From JAFAXA01 sp963777325 (GTDB lineage Bacteria; Pseudomonadota; Alphaproteobacteria; Acetobacterales; Acetobacteraceae), in assembly GCA_963777325.1 (NCBI GenBank), contig CAVZQE010000020.1:310001-374000 (forward strand): a stretch of DNA of 64,000 bases. Reading direction: 5' to 3'. Each line of letters starts with the position of its first letter. Position 1 is the stretch's first letter. The translations under genes and the position numbers were made by a program. The notes beneath the pieces are model-generated. The model was not told where the DNA came from, did not search any database, and worked only from the letters and a program-made list of their open reading frames with translations. Below, one piece after another: positions 18,656 to 27,437 of the stretch.

Positions 18656-18726
18656 TCACTCCCAATCCGCTCACTCCCACCCCGTCACTCCCAGTCGGTC
18701 ACTCCCAGTCGGTCACTCCCAGTCCA
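18656..18726 (-). repeat. Five tandem 14-bp units joining nuoA and nuoB
   Basis: Plus-strand units begin at 18656 (15 bp), 18671, 18685, 18699 and 18713 with consensus TCACTCCCAGTCGG. On the coding strand each reads CCGACTGGGAGTGA-like, so each contains GGGAG and a TGA. The unit at 18713 encodes the last residues of NuoA (Asp-Trp-Glu-stop), and the unit at 18656 supplies the nuoB ribosome-binding site. Units at 18685, 18699 and 18713 agree at 12 or more of 14 positions; the two nearest nuoB are more diverged. Confidence 0.9.
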
Positions 18727-19078
18727 GGGCGCCCTTGCACCACTCATAGATGAACCCGACGGTGAGGACCGCAAGGAAGCCCATCATCGACAGAAACCCG
18801 AACAGGCCGATATGCGACAGGCTGACCGCCCAGGGGAACAGGAACGCGACCTCGAGGTCGAAGATGATGAACAGCAGCGACACGAGGTAGAATCGCACGT
18901 CGAACCGGCGGCGGGCATCGTCGAACGGCTCGAACCCGCACTCATAGGCGGAGAGCTTCTCCGGGTACGGCTTCTGCCATGCAGCGAGCATCGATCCGCC
19001 CACCATGGCGAGGGCGATCACGCCGGCGATGACGATGAAGACCAGGATCGGGAAGTAGTTGCCGAGAACCGACTGCAT
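18713..19078 (-). CDS. nuoA: NADH-quinone oxidoreductase subunit A
   Basis: Small membrane subunit of complex I, 121 residues with three helices, which helps shape the quinone site. The conserved loop YECGFEPFDDARRRFDVRFYLVS is present in parts and includes the loop cysteine. The ATG at 19078 (MQSVLGNYFPILVFIVI) is the family start; the open frame continues 32 codons upstream without homology. The last three codons and the stop belong to the first of five tandem 14-bp repeats. It is the first gene of the nuo operon, so the promoter should lie in 19079-19254, where no clear consensus stands out. Confidence 0.96.
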   Translation of the reverse strand: MQSVLGNYFPILVFIVIAGVIALAMVGGSMLAAWQKPYPEKLSAYECGFEPFDDARRRFDVRFYLVSLLFIIFDLEVAFLFPWAVSLSHIGLFGFLSMMGFLAVLTVGFIYEWCKGALDWE

Positions 19079-19254
19079 CTGTGCCTCTTGCGCTTGCCCG
19101 CGGCAGATTTTTGTCCGGACGGTCCGCACCGGGGCTGCACGGCGCCCCGGTGCGCTGCAACACTCTAGCCACACACGCCAGCGACCGCCATAGCCCGGCT
19201 CCGGCGCCGTTGCTGGAAAAACAGGAAAAAATCCGGAGCGGACGACGGAAGGAA

Positions 19255-19331
<77 letters not shown>

Positions 19332-19409
19332 TTCGCGGCGAGGCGTGCGTTTAGGACGGGCCAGGCGCACCGTCAAGCGCCGAACGCCTTTCACATGGGA
19401 AGCAGGGCA

Positions 19410-19481
19410 TGGGCGGTGACGGATTCGAACCGCCGGCCCTCTCGGTGTAAACGAGACGCTCTACCGCTGAGCTAACCGCCC
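19410..19481 (-). tRNA. tRNA-Val (TAC)
   Basis: A 72-nt cloverleaf on the minus strand. The acceptor stem is GGGCGGT with ACCGCCC, the anticodon stem-loop TCTCG-TTTACAC-CGAGA gives anticodon TAC, and the T-loop is TTCGAAT. The discriminator is A. CCA is not encoded, since the next bases read TGC. It sits 16 bp downstream of hup. Confidence 0.97.
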
Positions 19482-19497
19482 GAAACCGGCGCCGACC

Positions 19498-19770
19498 CTA
19501 ATTCAACGACTCCTTCAGGCTTTTGCCGGGCTTGAACTTCACGGACACGGATGCGGGGATGGCAATCTCCTCGCCCGTCCGCGGGTTGCGGCCGGTCGCC
19601 GCCTTGCGCTTGGCGGCGACGAAGGTGCCGAAACCGACCAGCCGTACTTCCGTGTTCTCCTTCAGCGCCCGGCCGATCACCGCGAGCATCGCTTCCACCA
19701 CCTCGGCCGCCTTGGCGCGCGGCAGATCGACCTCATCGGCGACGGCCGCGATCAAATCCATCTTGTTCAT
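19498..19770 (-). CDS. hupB: DNA-binding protein HU
   Basis: Histone-like nucleoid protein of 90 residues that bends DNA as a dimer. The HU signature is clear: VGFGTF (about 45-50) and the beta-arm GRNPRTGEEIAIPASVSVKF beginning at residue 60, with the intercalating proline in RNPRTG. The N-terminus MNKMDLIAAVADEVDL is typical. It lies between lon and tRNA-Val, the usual alphaproteobacterial position, with a 173-bp upstream gap for its own promoter. Confidence 0.97.
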   Translation of the reverse strand: MNKMDLIAAVADEVDLPRAKAAEVVEAMLAVIGRALKENTEVRLVGFGTFVAAKRKAATGRNPRTGEEIAIPASVSVKFKPGKSLKESLN

Positions 19771-19943
19771 GCCGCATGACCCCCGTTCCGACCGGATGCA
19801 GCGCCGGTCCGATCCCGCTCAAGCACGGCCGCCGAGTTTAGGCGATTTCACGCGTGATGTGATCGAAAAGCGATTCGATCCGGATGGGCCCGGAGGAGGA
19901 GACCCGGCCCCAGCCGGACGGGCCTCCGCATCCAAGTGCCGGG

Positions 19944-22388
19944 TCAGTGGGTGACCGGCGCCGATGGATGCGCGCCGGGCGCGGGCGCGACCGGTTCCGC
20001 CGGCTCCTCCCACTCGATCGCCTCGGGCCTGCGGACCAGGGCCTGGGCGATGACCTCGTCGACGTCGGCGACGGGCACCAGGGTCAGGTGCTTCTTCACG
20101 TTGTCCGGTATTTCGGCGAGATCCTTCTCGTTCTCCTTCGGGATGAAAACGGTCGTGATCCCGGCCCGAAGGGCGGCCAGAAGCTTCTCCTTCAAGCCCC
20201 CGATCGGCAGCACGCGGCCGCGGAGCGTGATCTCGCCGGTCATGGCGATGTCGCGCCGCACGGGAATGCCGGTCAGCACCGAAACGATGCTGGTCGCCAT
20301 CGCGATTCCGGCGGACGGACCGTCCTTCGGGGTCGCGCCCTCGGGCACATGAACGTGGATGTCCCGCTTCTCGAACACGTTCGGCTTGATGCCGAACTTA
20401 ACCGAGCGGCTGCGGACGTAGCTGAGGGCGGCCGACACGCTCTCCTGCATCACGTCGCCGAGCTTGCCGGTCTGCTTGATGTTGCCCTTGCCCGGCAGCA
20501 GCACGCTCTCGATCGTCAGGATTTCCCCGCCCACCTCGGTCCAGGCCAGGCCCGTGACCACGCCGACCATGTCCTCCGCCTCAGTCTCGCCGTAGCGGAA
20601 CCGGCGCACGCCCGCATACTTGTCGAGGCTCTTGCGGGTGATCGCGACCTTCTTCGTCTTCTTGGTGACGATCTCCTTCACCGCCTTGCGGGCCAGATTG
20701 GCGATCTCGCGCTCCAGCGAGCGCACCCCCGCCTCCCGCGTGTAGTAGCGGATGAGATCGCGCAGCGCGTCTTCGGAGACGGACCACTCGTCGGACTTGA
20801 TGCCGTTCGCCTCGGACTGCTTGGCCAGCAGATGGCGCTTGGCGATTTCCACCTTCTCGTCCTCGGTGTAGCCGGGGATGCGGATGATCTCCATGCGATC
20901 CATCAGCGGCTGCGGCATGCGTAGGCTGTTGGCCGTGGTCACGAACATCACGTCCGACAGGTCGTAATCGACCTCGAGGTAGTGGTCGTTGAACGAGCTG
21001 TTCTGCTCGGGGTCCAGCACCTCCAGCAGCGCGGACGAGGGATCGCCGCGCCAGTCGGCGCCGAGCTTGTCGATCTCGTCCAGCAGGAAGAGCGGGTTCG
21101 AGCTCTTGGCCTTCTTCATGCCCTGGATGACCTTGCCGGGCATCGAGCCGATATAGGTCCGCCGGTGGCCGCGGATCTCGGCCTCGTCCCTGACGCCGCC
21201 GAGCGACATGCGCACGAAGTTCCGGCCCGTCGCCTTGGCGACCGACTTGCCGAGCGAGGTCTTGCCGACGCCCGGAGGACCGACCAGGCACAGGATCGGG
21301 CCGCGGATCTTCGGGCTGCGCGACTGCACCGCCAGATACTCGATGATCCGCTCCTTGATCTTCTCGAGCCCGTAATGGTCGGCGTCGAGCACGCGCTCGG
21401 CCTCGACCACGTCGTTGCGGACCTTGCTGCGCTTCTTCCAGGGGATGGAGAGCATCCAGTCGAGATAGTTGCGCACGACCGTCGCCTCGGCGCTCATCGG
21501 GCTCATCGTCCTGAGCTTCTTCAGCTCGCCGAGAGCCTTCTCCCGCGCTTCCTTCGACAGCTTGGTCTTCTTGATCCGGGCCTCGAGCTCGGCCGTTTCG
21601 TCCTTGCCGTCCTCGCCCTCGCCCAGCTCCTTCTGGATCGCCTTGAGCTGCTCGTTCAGGTAGTACTCGCGCTGCGTCTTCTCCATCTGCCGCTTGACGC
21701 GGTTGCGGATACGCTTCTCGACCTGAAGCACGCCGATCTCGGACTCCATGTGACCGAACACCCGCTCCAGCCGTTCGGTCACGCGCTGGACTTCGAGCAG
21801 CTCCTGCTTCTCGGCGATCTTGAGGCTGAGATGGCTTGCGATCGTGTCGGCGAGCTTGCTCGGCTCCTCGATCTGGTTCAGCGAAACCAGAACCTCGGGC
21901 GCGATCTTCTTGTTGAGCTTGATGTACTGCTCGAATTGGGAAACGACCGTGCGGCCCAGCGCCTCGACATCCTTGGCGTCGGCATCGCGATCGGGCAGCG
22001 GCTCGACATGCGCCTCGAAGAAGGCTTCGGTCTCCTTGAATCCCGTAATCCGCGCGCGCCGTCCGCCCTCGATCAGCACCTTCACGGTGCCGTCGGGCAG
22101 CTTCAGCAGCTGCAGAATCGTCGAGACGGTGCCGACCGCGTAGATGTCGCCGGCCGAGGGATCGTCCTGGGTCGCGTTCTTCTGCGCAACGAGGAGGATC
22201 TGCTTGTCCTCCTTCATCACGGCTTCGAGCGCGCGGACGGACTTTTCCCGCCCGACGAACAGCGGCACGATCATGTGCGGGAAGACGACGATGTCGCGCA
22301 GCGGCAGCACCGGCAGCAGGTCGGCGCCCGGCCCCTGCGCCGACGGGTCGCGGCCGGCCTTGGGCGTCGGGGTTTCTGATTCCGTCAT
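19944..22388 (-). CDS. lon: ATP-dependent protease Lon
   Basis: Cytoplasmic AAA+ serine protease that degrades misfolded and regulatory proteins; 814 residues, the usual length. Domain order is the N-terminal substrate domain (about 22-220), a coiled-coil linker, the AAA+ module with Walker A GPPGVGKTS (370-378) and Walker B LLDEID (about 435-440), and the protease domain with catalytic Ser692 in DGPSAG and Lys735 in GGLKEK. The ATG at 22388 has a perfect AAGGAGGT ribosome-binding site 4 bp upstream (22393-22400). A heat-shock-like promoter lies about 100 bp upstream. Confidence 0.98.
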   Translation of the reverse strand: MTESETPTPKAGRDPSAQGPGADLLPVLPLRDIVVFPHMIVPLFVGREKSVRALEAVMKEDKQILLVAQKNATQDDPSAGDIYAVGTVSTILQLLKLPDGTVKVLIEGGRRARITGFKETEAFFEAHVEPLPDRDADAKDVEALGRTVVSQFEQYIKLNKKIAPEVLVSLNQIEEPSKLADTIASHLSLKIAEKQELLEVQRVTERLERVFGHMESEIGVLQVEKRIRNRVKRQMEKTQREYYLNEQLKAIQKELGEGEDGKDETAELEARIKKTKLSKEAREKALGELKKLRTMSPMSAEATVVRNYLDWMLSIPWKKRSKVRNDVVEAERVLDADHYGLEKIKERIIEYLAVQSRSPKIRGPILCLVGPPGVGKTSLGKSVAKATGRNFVRMSLGGVRDEAEIRGHRRTYIGSMPGKVIQGMKKAKSSNPLFLLDEIDKLGADWRGDPSSALLEVLDPEQNSSFNDHYLEVDYDLSDVMFVTTANSLRMPQPLMDRMEIIRIPGYTEDEKVEIAKRHLLAKQSEANGIKSDEWSVSEDALRDLIRYYTREAGVRSLEREIANLARKAVKEIVTKKTKKVAITRKSLDKYAGVRRFRYGETEAEDMVGVVTGLAWTEVGGEILTIESVLLPGKGNIKQTGKLGDVMQESVSAALSYVRSRSVKFGIKPNVFEKRDIHVHVPEGATPKDGPSAGIAMATSIVSVLTGIPVRRDIAMTGEITLRGRVLPIGGLKEKLLAALRAGITTVFIPKENEKDLAEIPDNVKKHLTLVPVADVDEVIAQALVRRPEAIEWEEPAEPVAPAPGAHPSAPVTH

Positions 22389-22480
22389 GGTGACCTCCTT
22401 GGGGACAGCCGGCGCGCAGTCCGCCCAACATCGGCACGGAAAGACGCCATCACAGGCCCGATCGGCCCGCCTGCCCGCGA

Positions 22481-22510
22481 GATATCGGCAGGGTTTTGCC
22501 GCAGCGCAAG
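22481..22510 (-). promoter_or_regulatory. Candidate RpoH (heat-shock) promoter of lon
   Basis: On the minus strand CTTGCGC (22510-22504) is followed 15 bp later by CCGATATC (22488-22481). This resembles the sigma-32 pattern CTTGAAA, 11-15 bp, CCCCATNT, and places the start of transcription roughly 80-90 bp before the lon ATG. Heat-shock control of lon is well known in proteobacteria. The assignment here rests on sequence pattern only. Confidence 0.4.
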
Positions 22511-22550
22511 ATCTTGACGGCGCGCCGCCGGAAGCGGTCCGCCGAAGGCC

Positions 22551-23804
22551 TCAGGCCGTATTCTCCACCCGCTCCTTGCCATACAGATAAAGTGGGTTCA
22601 CTCGCGATTCCGCAACCTCGCCGTTGATGACGACTTCCTCCACCCCGTCCAGCCCGGGCAGGTCGAACATGGTGGAGAGCAGAATGGCCTCCATGATCGA
22701 GCGTAGGCCGCGCGCGCCGGTGCGGCGGGCGATGGCGCGGGTCGCGACCGAGCGGAGCGCGTCGTCCGTGAAGCTGAGCTTGACGCCCTCCATTTCGAAC
22801 AGGCGGCCGTACTGCTTGATCAGCGCGTTTTTCGGCTTGGTCAAGATTTCCACGAGCGCGTTCTCGTCCAGATCCTCGAGCGTCGCGACCACCGGCAGGC
22901 GGCCGATGAACTCCGGGATCAGACCGAACTTCAGCAGATCCTCGGGCTCGACCTCGCGCAGGATCGCGCCGGTGCGCCGCTCGTCCGGCGCCCGGACGTC
23001 CGACCCATAGCCGATGCCCGAGCCCTTGCCCCGGGCGCCAATGATCTTCTCGAGTCCGGAGAAGGCGCCGCCGCAGATGAACAGGATGTTGGTCGTATCG
23101 ACCTGCAGGAACTCCTGCTGCGGGTGCTTGCGGCCGCCCTGCGGCGGCACGGAGGCGACCGTCCCCTCCATGATCTTCAGGAGCGCCTGCTGCACGCCCT
23201 CGCCCGAGACGTCCCGCGTGATCGAGGGATTGTCCGACTTGCGGCTGATCTTGTCGACCTCGTCGATATAGACGATGCCGCGCTGCGCCCGCTCCACGTT
23301 GTAATCGGCGGATTGCAGCAATTTCAATATGATGTTCTCGACATCCTCACCCACGTAGCCCGCTTCCGTAAGCGTCGTCGCATCGGCCATGGTGAACGGC
23401 ACGTCGAGAATCCGGGCCAGGGTCTGGGCGAGCAGGGTCTTGCCCGAGCCGGTCGGACCGACCAGCAGGATGTTCGATTTCGCGATCTCGACGTCGTTGT
23501 TCTTCTGGCCGTGCGCCAGCCGCTTGTAGTGGTTATGGACGGCCACGCTGAGCACGCGCTTGGCGTGATCCTGGCCGATCACATAGTCGTCCAGCACCTT
23601 GCAGATCTCGCGCGGCGTCGGTACCCCATCCCGGGACTTGACGAGGTGCGTCTTGTGCTCCTCACGAATGATGTCCATGCAGAGCTCGACGCACTCATCG
23701 CAGATGAACACCGTCGGCCCGGCGATGAGCTTGCGCACCTCATGCTGGGACTTGCCGCAGAACGAGCAGTACAGCGTGTTCTTGGAATCGCCGGATTTAC
23801 TCAT
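22551..23804 (-). CDS. clpX: ClpXP protease ATP-binding subunit ClpX
   Basis: AAA+ unfoldase that recognises substrates and feeds them to ClpP; 417 residues. The N-terminal zinc-binding domain has Cys13, Cys16, Cys35 and Cys38, and Walker A is GPTGSGKT (116-123). Other family marks are the pore and ClpP-docking sequences, RRTGARGLRSIMEAILL and the IGARGKGSGIGYG loop. The open frame begins at 23894, but the ATG at 23804 (MSKSGDSKNTLYCSFCG) gives the standard N-terminus. It follows clpP by 145 bp. Confidence 0.97.
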   Translation of the reverse strand: MSKSGDSKNTLYCSFCGKSQHEVRKLIAGPTVFICDECVELCMDIIREEHKTHLVKSRDGVPTPREICKVLDDYVIGQDHAKRVLSVAVHNHYKRLAHGQKNNDVEIAKSNILLVGPTGSGKTLLAQTLARILDVPFTMADATTLTEAGYVGEDVENIILKLLQSADYNVERAQRGIVYIDEVDKISRKSDNPSITRDVSGEGVQQALLKIMEGTVASVPPQGGRKHPQQEFLQVDTTNILFICGGAFSGLEKIIGARGKGSGIGYGSDVRAPDERRTGAILREVEPEDLLKFGLIPEFIGRLPVVATLEDLDENALVEILTKPKNALIKQYGRLFEMEGVKLSFTDDALRSVATRAIARRTGARGLRSIMEAILLSTMFDLPGLDGVEEVVINGEVAESRVNPLYLYGKERVENTA

Positions 23805-23949
23805 CGACACTCCTGCCCCGGACCGCCGGAGACCAAATCGAAACCTTAAACCCCGTCTGTCCGCCCAAACAAGGTTCAAGCGCGCCCCCGGCATCCCGCT
23901 CGCCGGGATACCGCATGGCGTTCTTCCTCAGTACCCCCGGGCCGCGCCG

Positions 23950-24597
<648 letters not shown>

Positions 24598-24623
24598 GGA
24601 CCTGATGCCTTCCTGAGATCACG

Positions 24624-24646
24624 CCGCCGGCCCGACCGGCCGGCGG
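24624..24646 (-). terminator. Strong hairpin between tig and clpP
   Basis: A perfect 9-bp stem (CCGCCGGCC at 24624-24632 and GGCCGGCGG at 24638-24646) encloses a 5-base loop in the 98-bp tig-clpP gap. No T-run follows on either strand, so it may be an attenuator, RNA stabiliser or Rho-assisted site rather than a classic intrinsic terminator. Confidence 0.45.
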
Positions 24647-24695
24647 GGCGATGCGTCTGCTTACATAGACCGTCGCGGGCCGTGTTCCAGCCGGG

Positions 24696-26084
24696 TCATT
24701 CGGCCGGCTGTGCGGCCGTGGCCTCCGCGCCATGCTCCTGCCCGGTCTCGCCGCCGGCCTCGTCCGGCTCGCGCGCGAGTTCCTCGGGGGACACGACCCT
24801 CTCTTCCACCCGCGCCAGCTCCAGCACGTAGTCCACGACCTTGTCCTCGAAGATCGGGCCCCGGAGGGTGTCGGCCGCCTGCGGGTTCTTGCGGAAGAAC
24901 TCGATCACCTGAGCCTCCTGGCCAGGGTAGCGGCTCGCCTCCATGCGCATGGCGCGGGTCATCTCGTCGCCGCCGACCGTGATCGCGTTGCTGCGGCCGA
25001 TTTCGGCGAGCAGCAGCCCAAGGCGCACCCGCCGCTCGGCGATCGCGCGGTACTCGGACCGGAGCGTGTCCTCGTCCTTGGCGGCGTCCTCGGGGTCGAG
25101 CTTGCCGGCGGTCTTGTCGGCCTCGATCCGCTGCCAGATTTGCGCGAACTCGCCCTGGACCATGCCTTCGGGCACGGGAAAATCGGCGCGTTCGGCCAAG
25201 GCGTCGAGCAACTCGCGCTTCAGCCGCATCCGGCCGAGCTGGTCGTACTCGCGCTGCATGCGCTGCGAGATCGCCTGCCGCACCTCGTCCAGCCCCTCGA
25301 AGCCGAGCTTTTCCGCCAGCGCGTCGTCGAGCGCCGGCACCAGCGGCCGCCGCAGCTTCTTCGCGGTGATCTCGAACTGCGCCTCTTTCCCGGCCAGCTC
25401 CGCCGCGTGATACGCCTCGGGGAAGGTGACGGTGATGGCGCGGGTCTCGCCCGGACGCATGCCCGCAATCTGCTCGGAGAAGCCGGGAATGAACCCGGAG
25501 CCGCCGATTTCGACGTCGGTGTCCGTCCCGGCCCCGCCCGGAAACGGCGTGCCGTCGATGCTGCCGGTGAAATCGACCGTGACCATGTCGCCCGTCTCGG
25601 CGCCGCGATCCTCGCTCACATCCTCGAAGTCCCGGGCGCGGCCCGCGATTTCGGCGAGCGCGCGGTCCACGTCCTCCCCGGCCACCTCGGCGCGCAAGCG
25701 GGTCAGCGCGATCCCCGAGAAATCGGGGGGGCTGATTTCGGGCATCAGCTCGATCTCGACCTTGAACTCGAGATCGGTGTTCTTGTCCGGGGTCCGGCTG
25801 ACGACATCCACTTTCGGCTGCAGCGCCGGGCGCAGGCCGCGGTCGGACAGCACTTGCTGCGTCGCCTCGTTGACCGACTGCTCCAGCACCTCGGCATCGA
25901 CCGCCGTGCCATAGCGCTGGCGCACGACGGGCAGCGGCACCTTGCCGGGACGAAAGCCGGGCAGACGCAGCTGCTTGCCGAGATCGGTCAGGCGCGCCGT
26001 CCGGCGGCTCTCGATGTCGGCCGCCGGGACGACCACGGTGAAGCCGCGCTTCAGCCCCTCGGAGAGCGTTTCTGTGACCTGCAT
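24696..26084 (-). CDS. tig: Trigger factor
   Basis: Ribosome-associated chaperone with peptidyl-prolyl isomerase activity, 462 residues. The N-terminal ribosome-binding signature is GFRPGKVP (43-50), the FKBP-like domain spans roughly 160-245 (GDMVTVDFTGSIDGTPFPGG), and a helical C-terminal chaperone domain follows. The tail is acidic and alanine-rich. The ATG at 26084 (MQVTETLSEGLKRGF) is the family start; the frame runs on upstream through the tRNA gene without meaning. Confidence 0.96.
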   Translation of the reverse strand: MQVTETLSEGLKRGFTVVVPAADIESRRTARLTDLGKQLRLPGFRPGKVPLPVVRQRYGTAVDAEVLEQSVNEATQQVLSDRGLRPALQPKVDVVSRTPDKNTDLEFKVEIELMPEISPPDFSGIALTRLRAEVAGEDVDRALAEIAGRARDFEDVSEDRGAETGDMVTVDFTGSIDGTPFPGGAGTDTDVEIGGSGFIPGFSEQIAGMRPGETRAITVTFPEAYHAAELAGKEAQFEITAKKLRRPLVPALDDALAEKLGFEGLDEVRQAISQRMQREYDQLGRMRLKRELLDALAERADFPVPEGMVQGEFAQIWQRIEADKTAGKLDPEDAAKDEDTLRSEYRAIAERRVRLGLLLAEIGRSNAITVGGDEMTRAMRMEASRYPGQEAQVIEFFRKNPQAADTLRGPIFEDKVVDYVLELARVEERVVSPEELAREPDEAGGETGQEHGAEATAAQPAE

Positions 26085-26127
26085 CTTCGGGGAATGCTCC
26101 ACTCTTACGGGTGCCGGCTCGGGTCGG

Positions 26128-26212
<85 letters not shown>

Positions 26213-26459
26213 CGGTGCAGCGCCGCCGGTCCGCCGCCAACCGGGACCGCTTCCGGCGATCGTGCGGCGGGGGCTTTAGCGCAGCCCGCGCGTGCCGACA
26301 AGCACGGCCCAGGGGCTGGGCGGAGTTGGACAGGGGCTCCGAACGGTGGAGGTGGGTTCAAGGTGCCTTTACCGTCACATCGTCGCTCCGGCGCTCACGC
26401 GGGGTCATTTCGGCTTTGACGAGGTCAGCCTCGCGCTGGCAGCGTCCCCAGCCATCCAT

Positions 26460-27437
26460 ATGACGACCAAGGTTAACGCGCCGCTTCCCGCCGATGCGGC
26501 CGGTACGGCCCCCGCGACCGCGCCGGACCCGTCCCGAGCGGACGAGGCCGGGCCCAATTACAGCATCGCCGCGATCGGCCGGGCGCTCGATCTCCTCGAA
26601 GCCATGGCCCGCATCGGTCCGGCCTCGCTGTCCGAGCTGGCCGTCGATGCCAACTGCACCCGCACGGCGGCCTTCCGCCTGCTCCGCACGCTGCAAGCGC
26701 GCGGCTTTGCGATCCAGGACAAAGCCCGCGGAGCATGGCGGTTAGGCGCGCGGTGGAACACGGTGGGACGGGCGGCGACGGCGCAGGGGGCGCTGGCCGC
26801 GACCGCAATGCCGCATCTGGAGGCGCTCGGCCGGGCCACGGGCGAAACCGTCTATTTGCGCGTCCGGGACGGGCTGGAGAGCGAAACGGTCGCCGAGTTC
26901 CGTCCGGCCACGATGCTGCCGCGATTCAGCCATGTCGGCGAGCGCAGGCCGCTGCATGCGGGGCCGGGCCGGCTTCTGCTCGCCCACGCTCCCGCCGCCA
27001 TCCAGGCGCGGGTGCTGGCGCAGCGGCTGCCGCGTTTCACACAGGCGACGCCGACCGATCCCCGCTGGATCGCGGGCGATCTGCCGCGATTGCGCGCGCG
27101 TCCCTGCTTCACCTCGTCGGGCGAGGTCCATCCGGGGGCAATAACGATCGCGGCGGCGGTGCGCGACGCGAGCGGCGAGGTGGTGGCGGTGCTCTTCGTG
27201 GCGGCCGCCTCGCTCCGGTTGCGGCCGCCCCGCGCCAAGGCGATGCAGGCGCCGGTGATCGAGGCGGCGGCGGCGCTCTCCGTGTCGCTCGGCTTCCGGT
27301 GCGGCCCCGCTGACGGCCCCGCTGGCGGCCCCGCTGGCGGCCCCGCTGGCGGCCCCGCTGGCGACGACGATCAGCCGAGCAAGGCTTGCGCGCAAGCGTC
27401 CAGGATCGCGTCCGCGTCGAGGCCGTATTCGCGGTAG
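26460..27437 (+). CDS. IclR-family transcriptional regulator
   Basis: DNA-binding regulator of 325 residues. After a proline/alanine-rich N-terminus, a winged helix-turn-helix occupies about residues 40-100 (IAAIGRALDLLEAMARIGPA, then LSELAVDANCTRTAAFRLLRTL). The effector domain follows (ETVYLRVRDGLESETVAEF, GERRPLHAGPGRLLLA, SSGEVHPGAITIAAAVRD). The ATG at 26460 is the most plausible start; the frame opens earlier at 26292. The last 44 codons are unusual: five tandem GPA[D/G] repeats (282-301) and a tail whose final 67 bp overlap the convergent E1-like gene. The ligand is unknown; the adjacent E1-like and malonyl-CoA decarboxylase genes are likely targets. Confidence 0.85.
   Translation: MTTKVNAPLPADAAGTAPATAPDPSRADEAGPNYSIAAIGRALDLLEAMARIGPASLSELAVDANCTRTAAFRLLRTLQARGFAIQDKARGAWRLGARWNTVGRAATAQGALAATAMPHLEALGRATGETVYLRVRDGLESETVAEFRPATMLPRFSHVGERRPLHAGPGRLLLAHAPAAIQARVLAQRLPRFTQATPTDPRWIAGDLPRLRARPCFTSSGEVHPGAITIAAAVRDASGEVVAVLFVAAASLRLRPPRAKAMQAPVIEAAAALSVSLGFRCGPADGPAGGPAGGPAGGPAGDDDQPSKACAQASRIASASRPYSR
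27303..27362 (+). repeat. Five 12-bp tandem repeats in the iclR 3' end
   Basis: The unit GGCCCCGCTGGC is repeated five times without gaps, starting at 27303, 27315, 27327, 27339 and 27351; the first copy has A for G at position 11. It is in frame and encodes Gly-Pro-Ala-Asp then four Gly-Pro-Ala-Gly. It ends 9 bp before the stop of the convergent gene, so copy-number change would lengthen or shorten the regulator tail. Confidence 0.95.

Noticed and set aside
18656..18726. CRISPR-like repeat array
   Set aside because: Units are 14 bp and directly adjacent with no spacers, and one end is coding; it is a simple tandem repeat.
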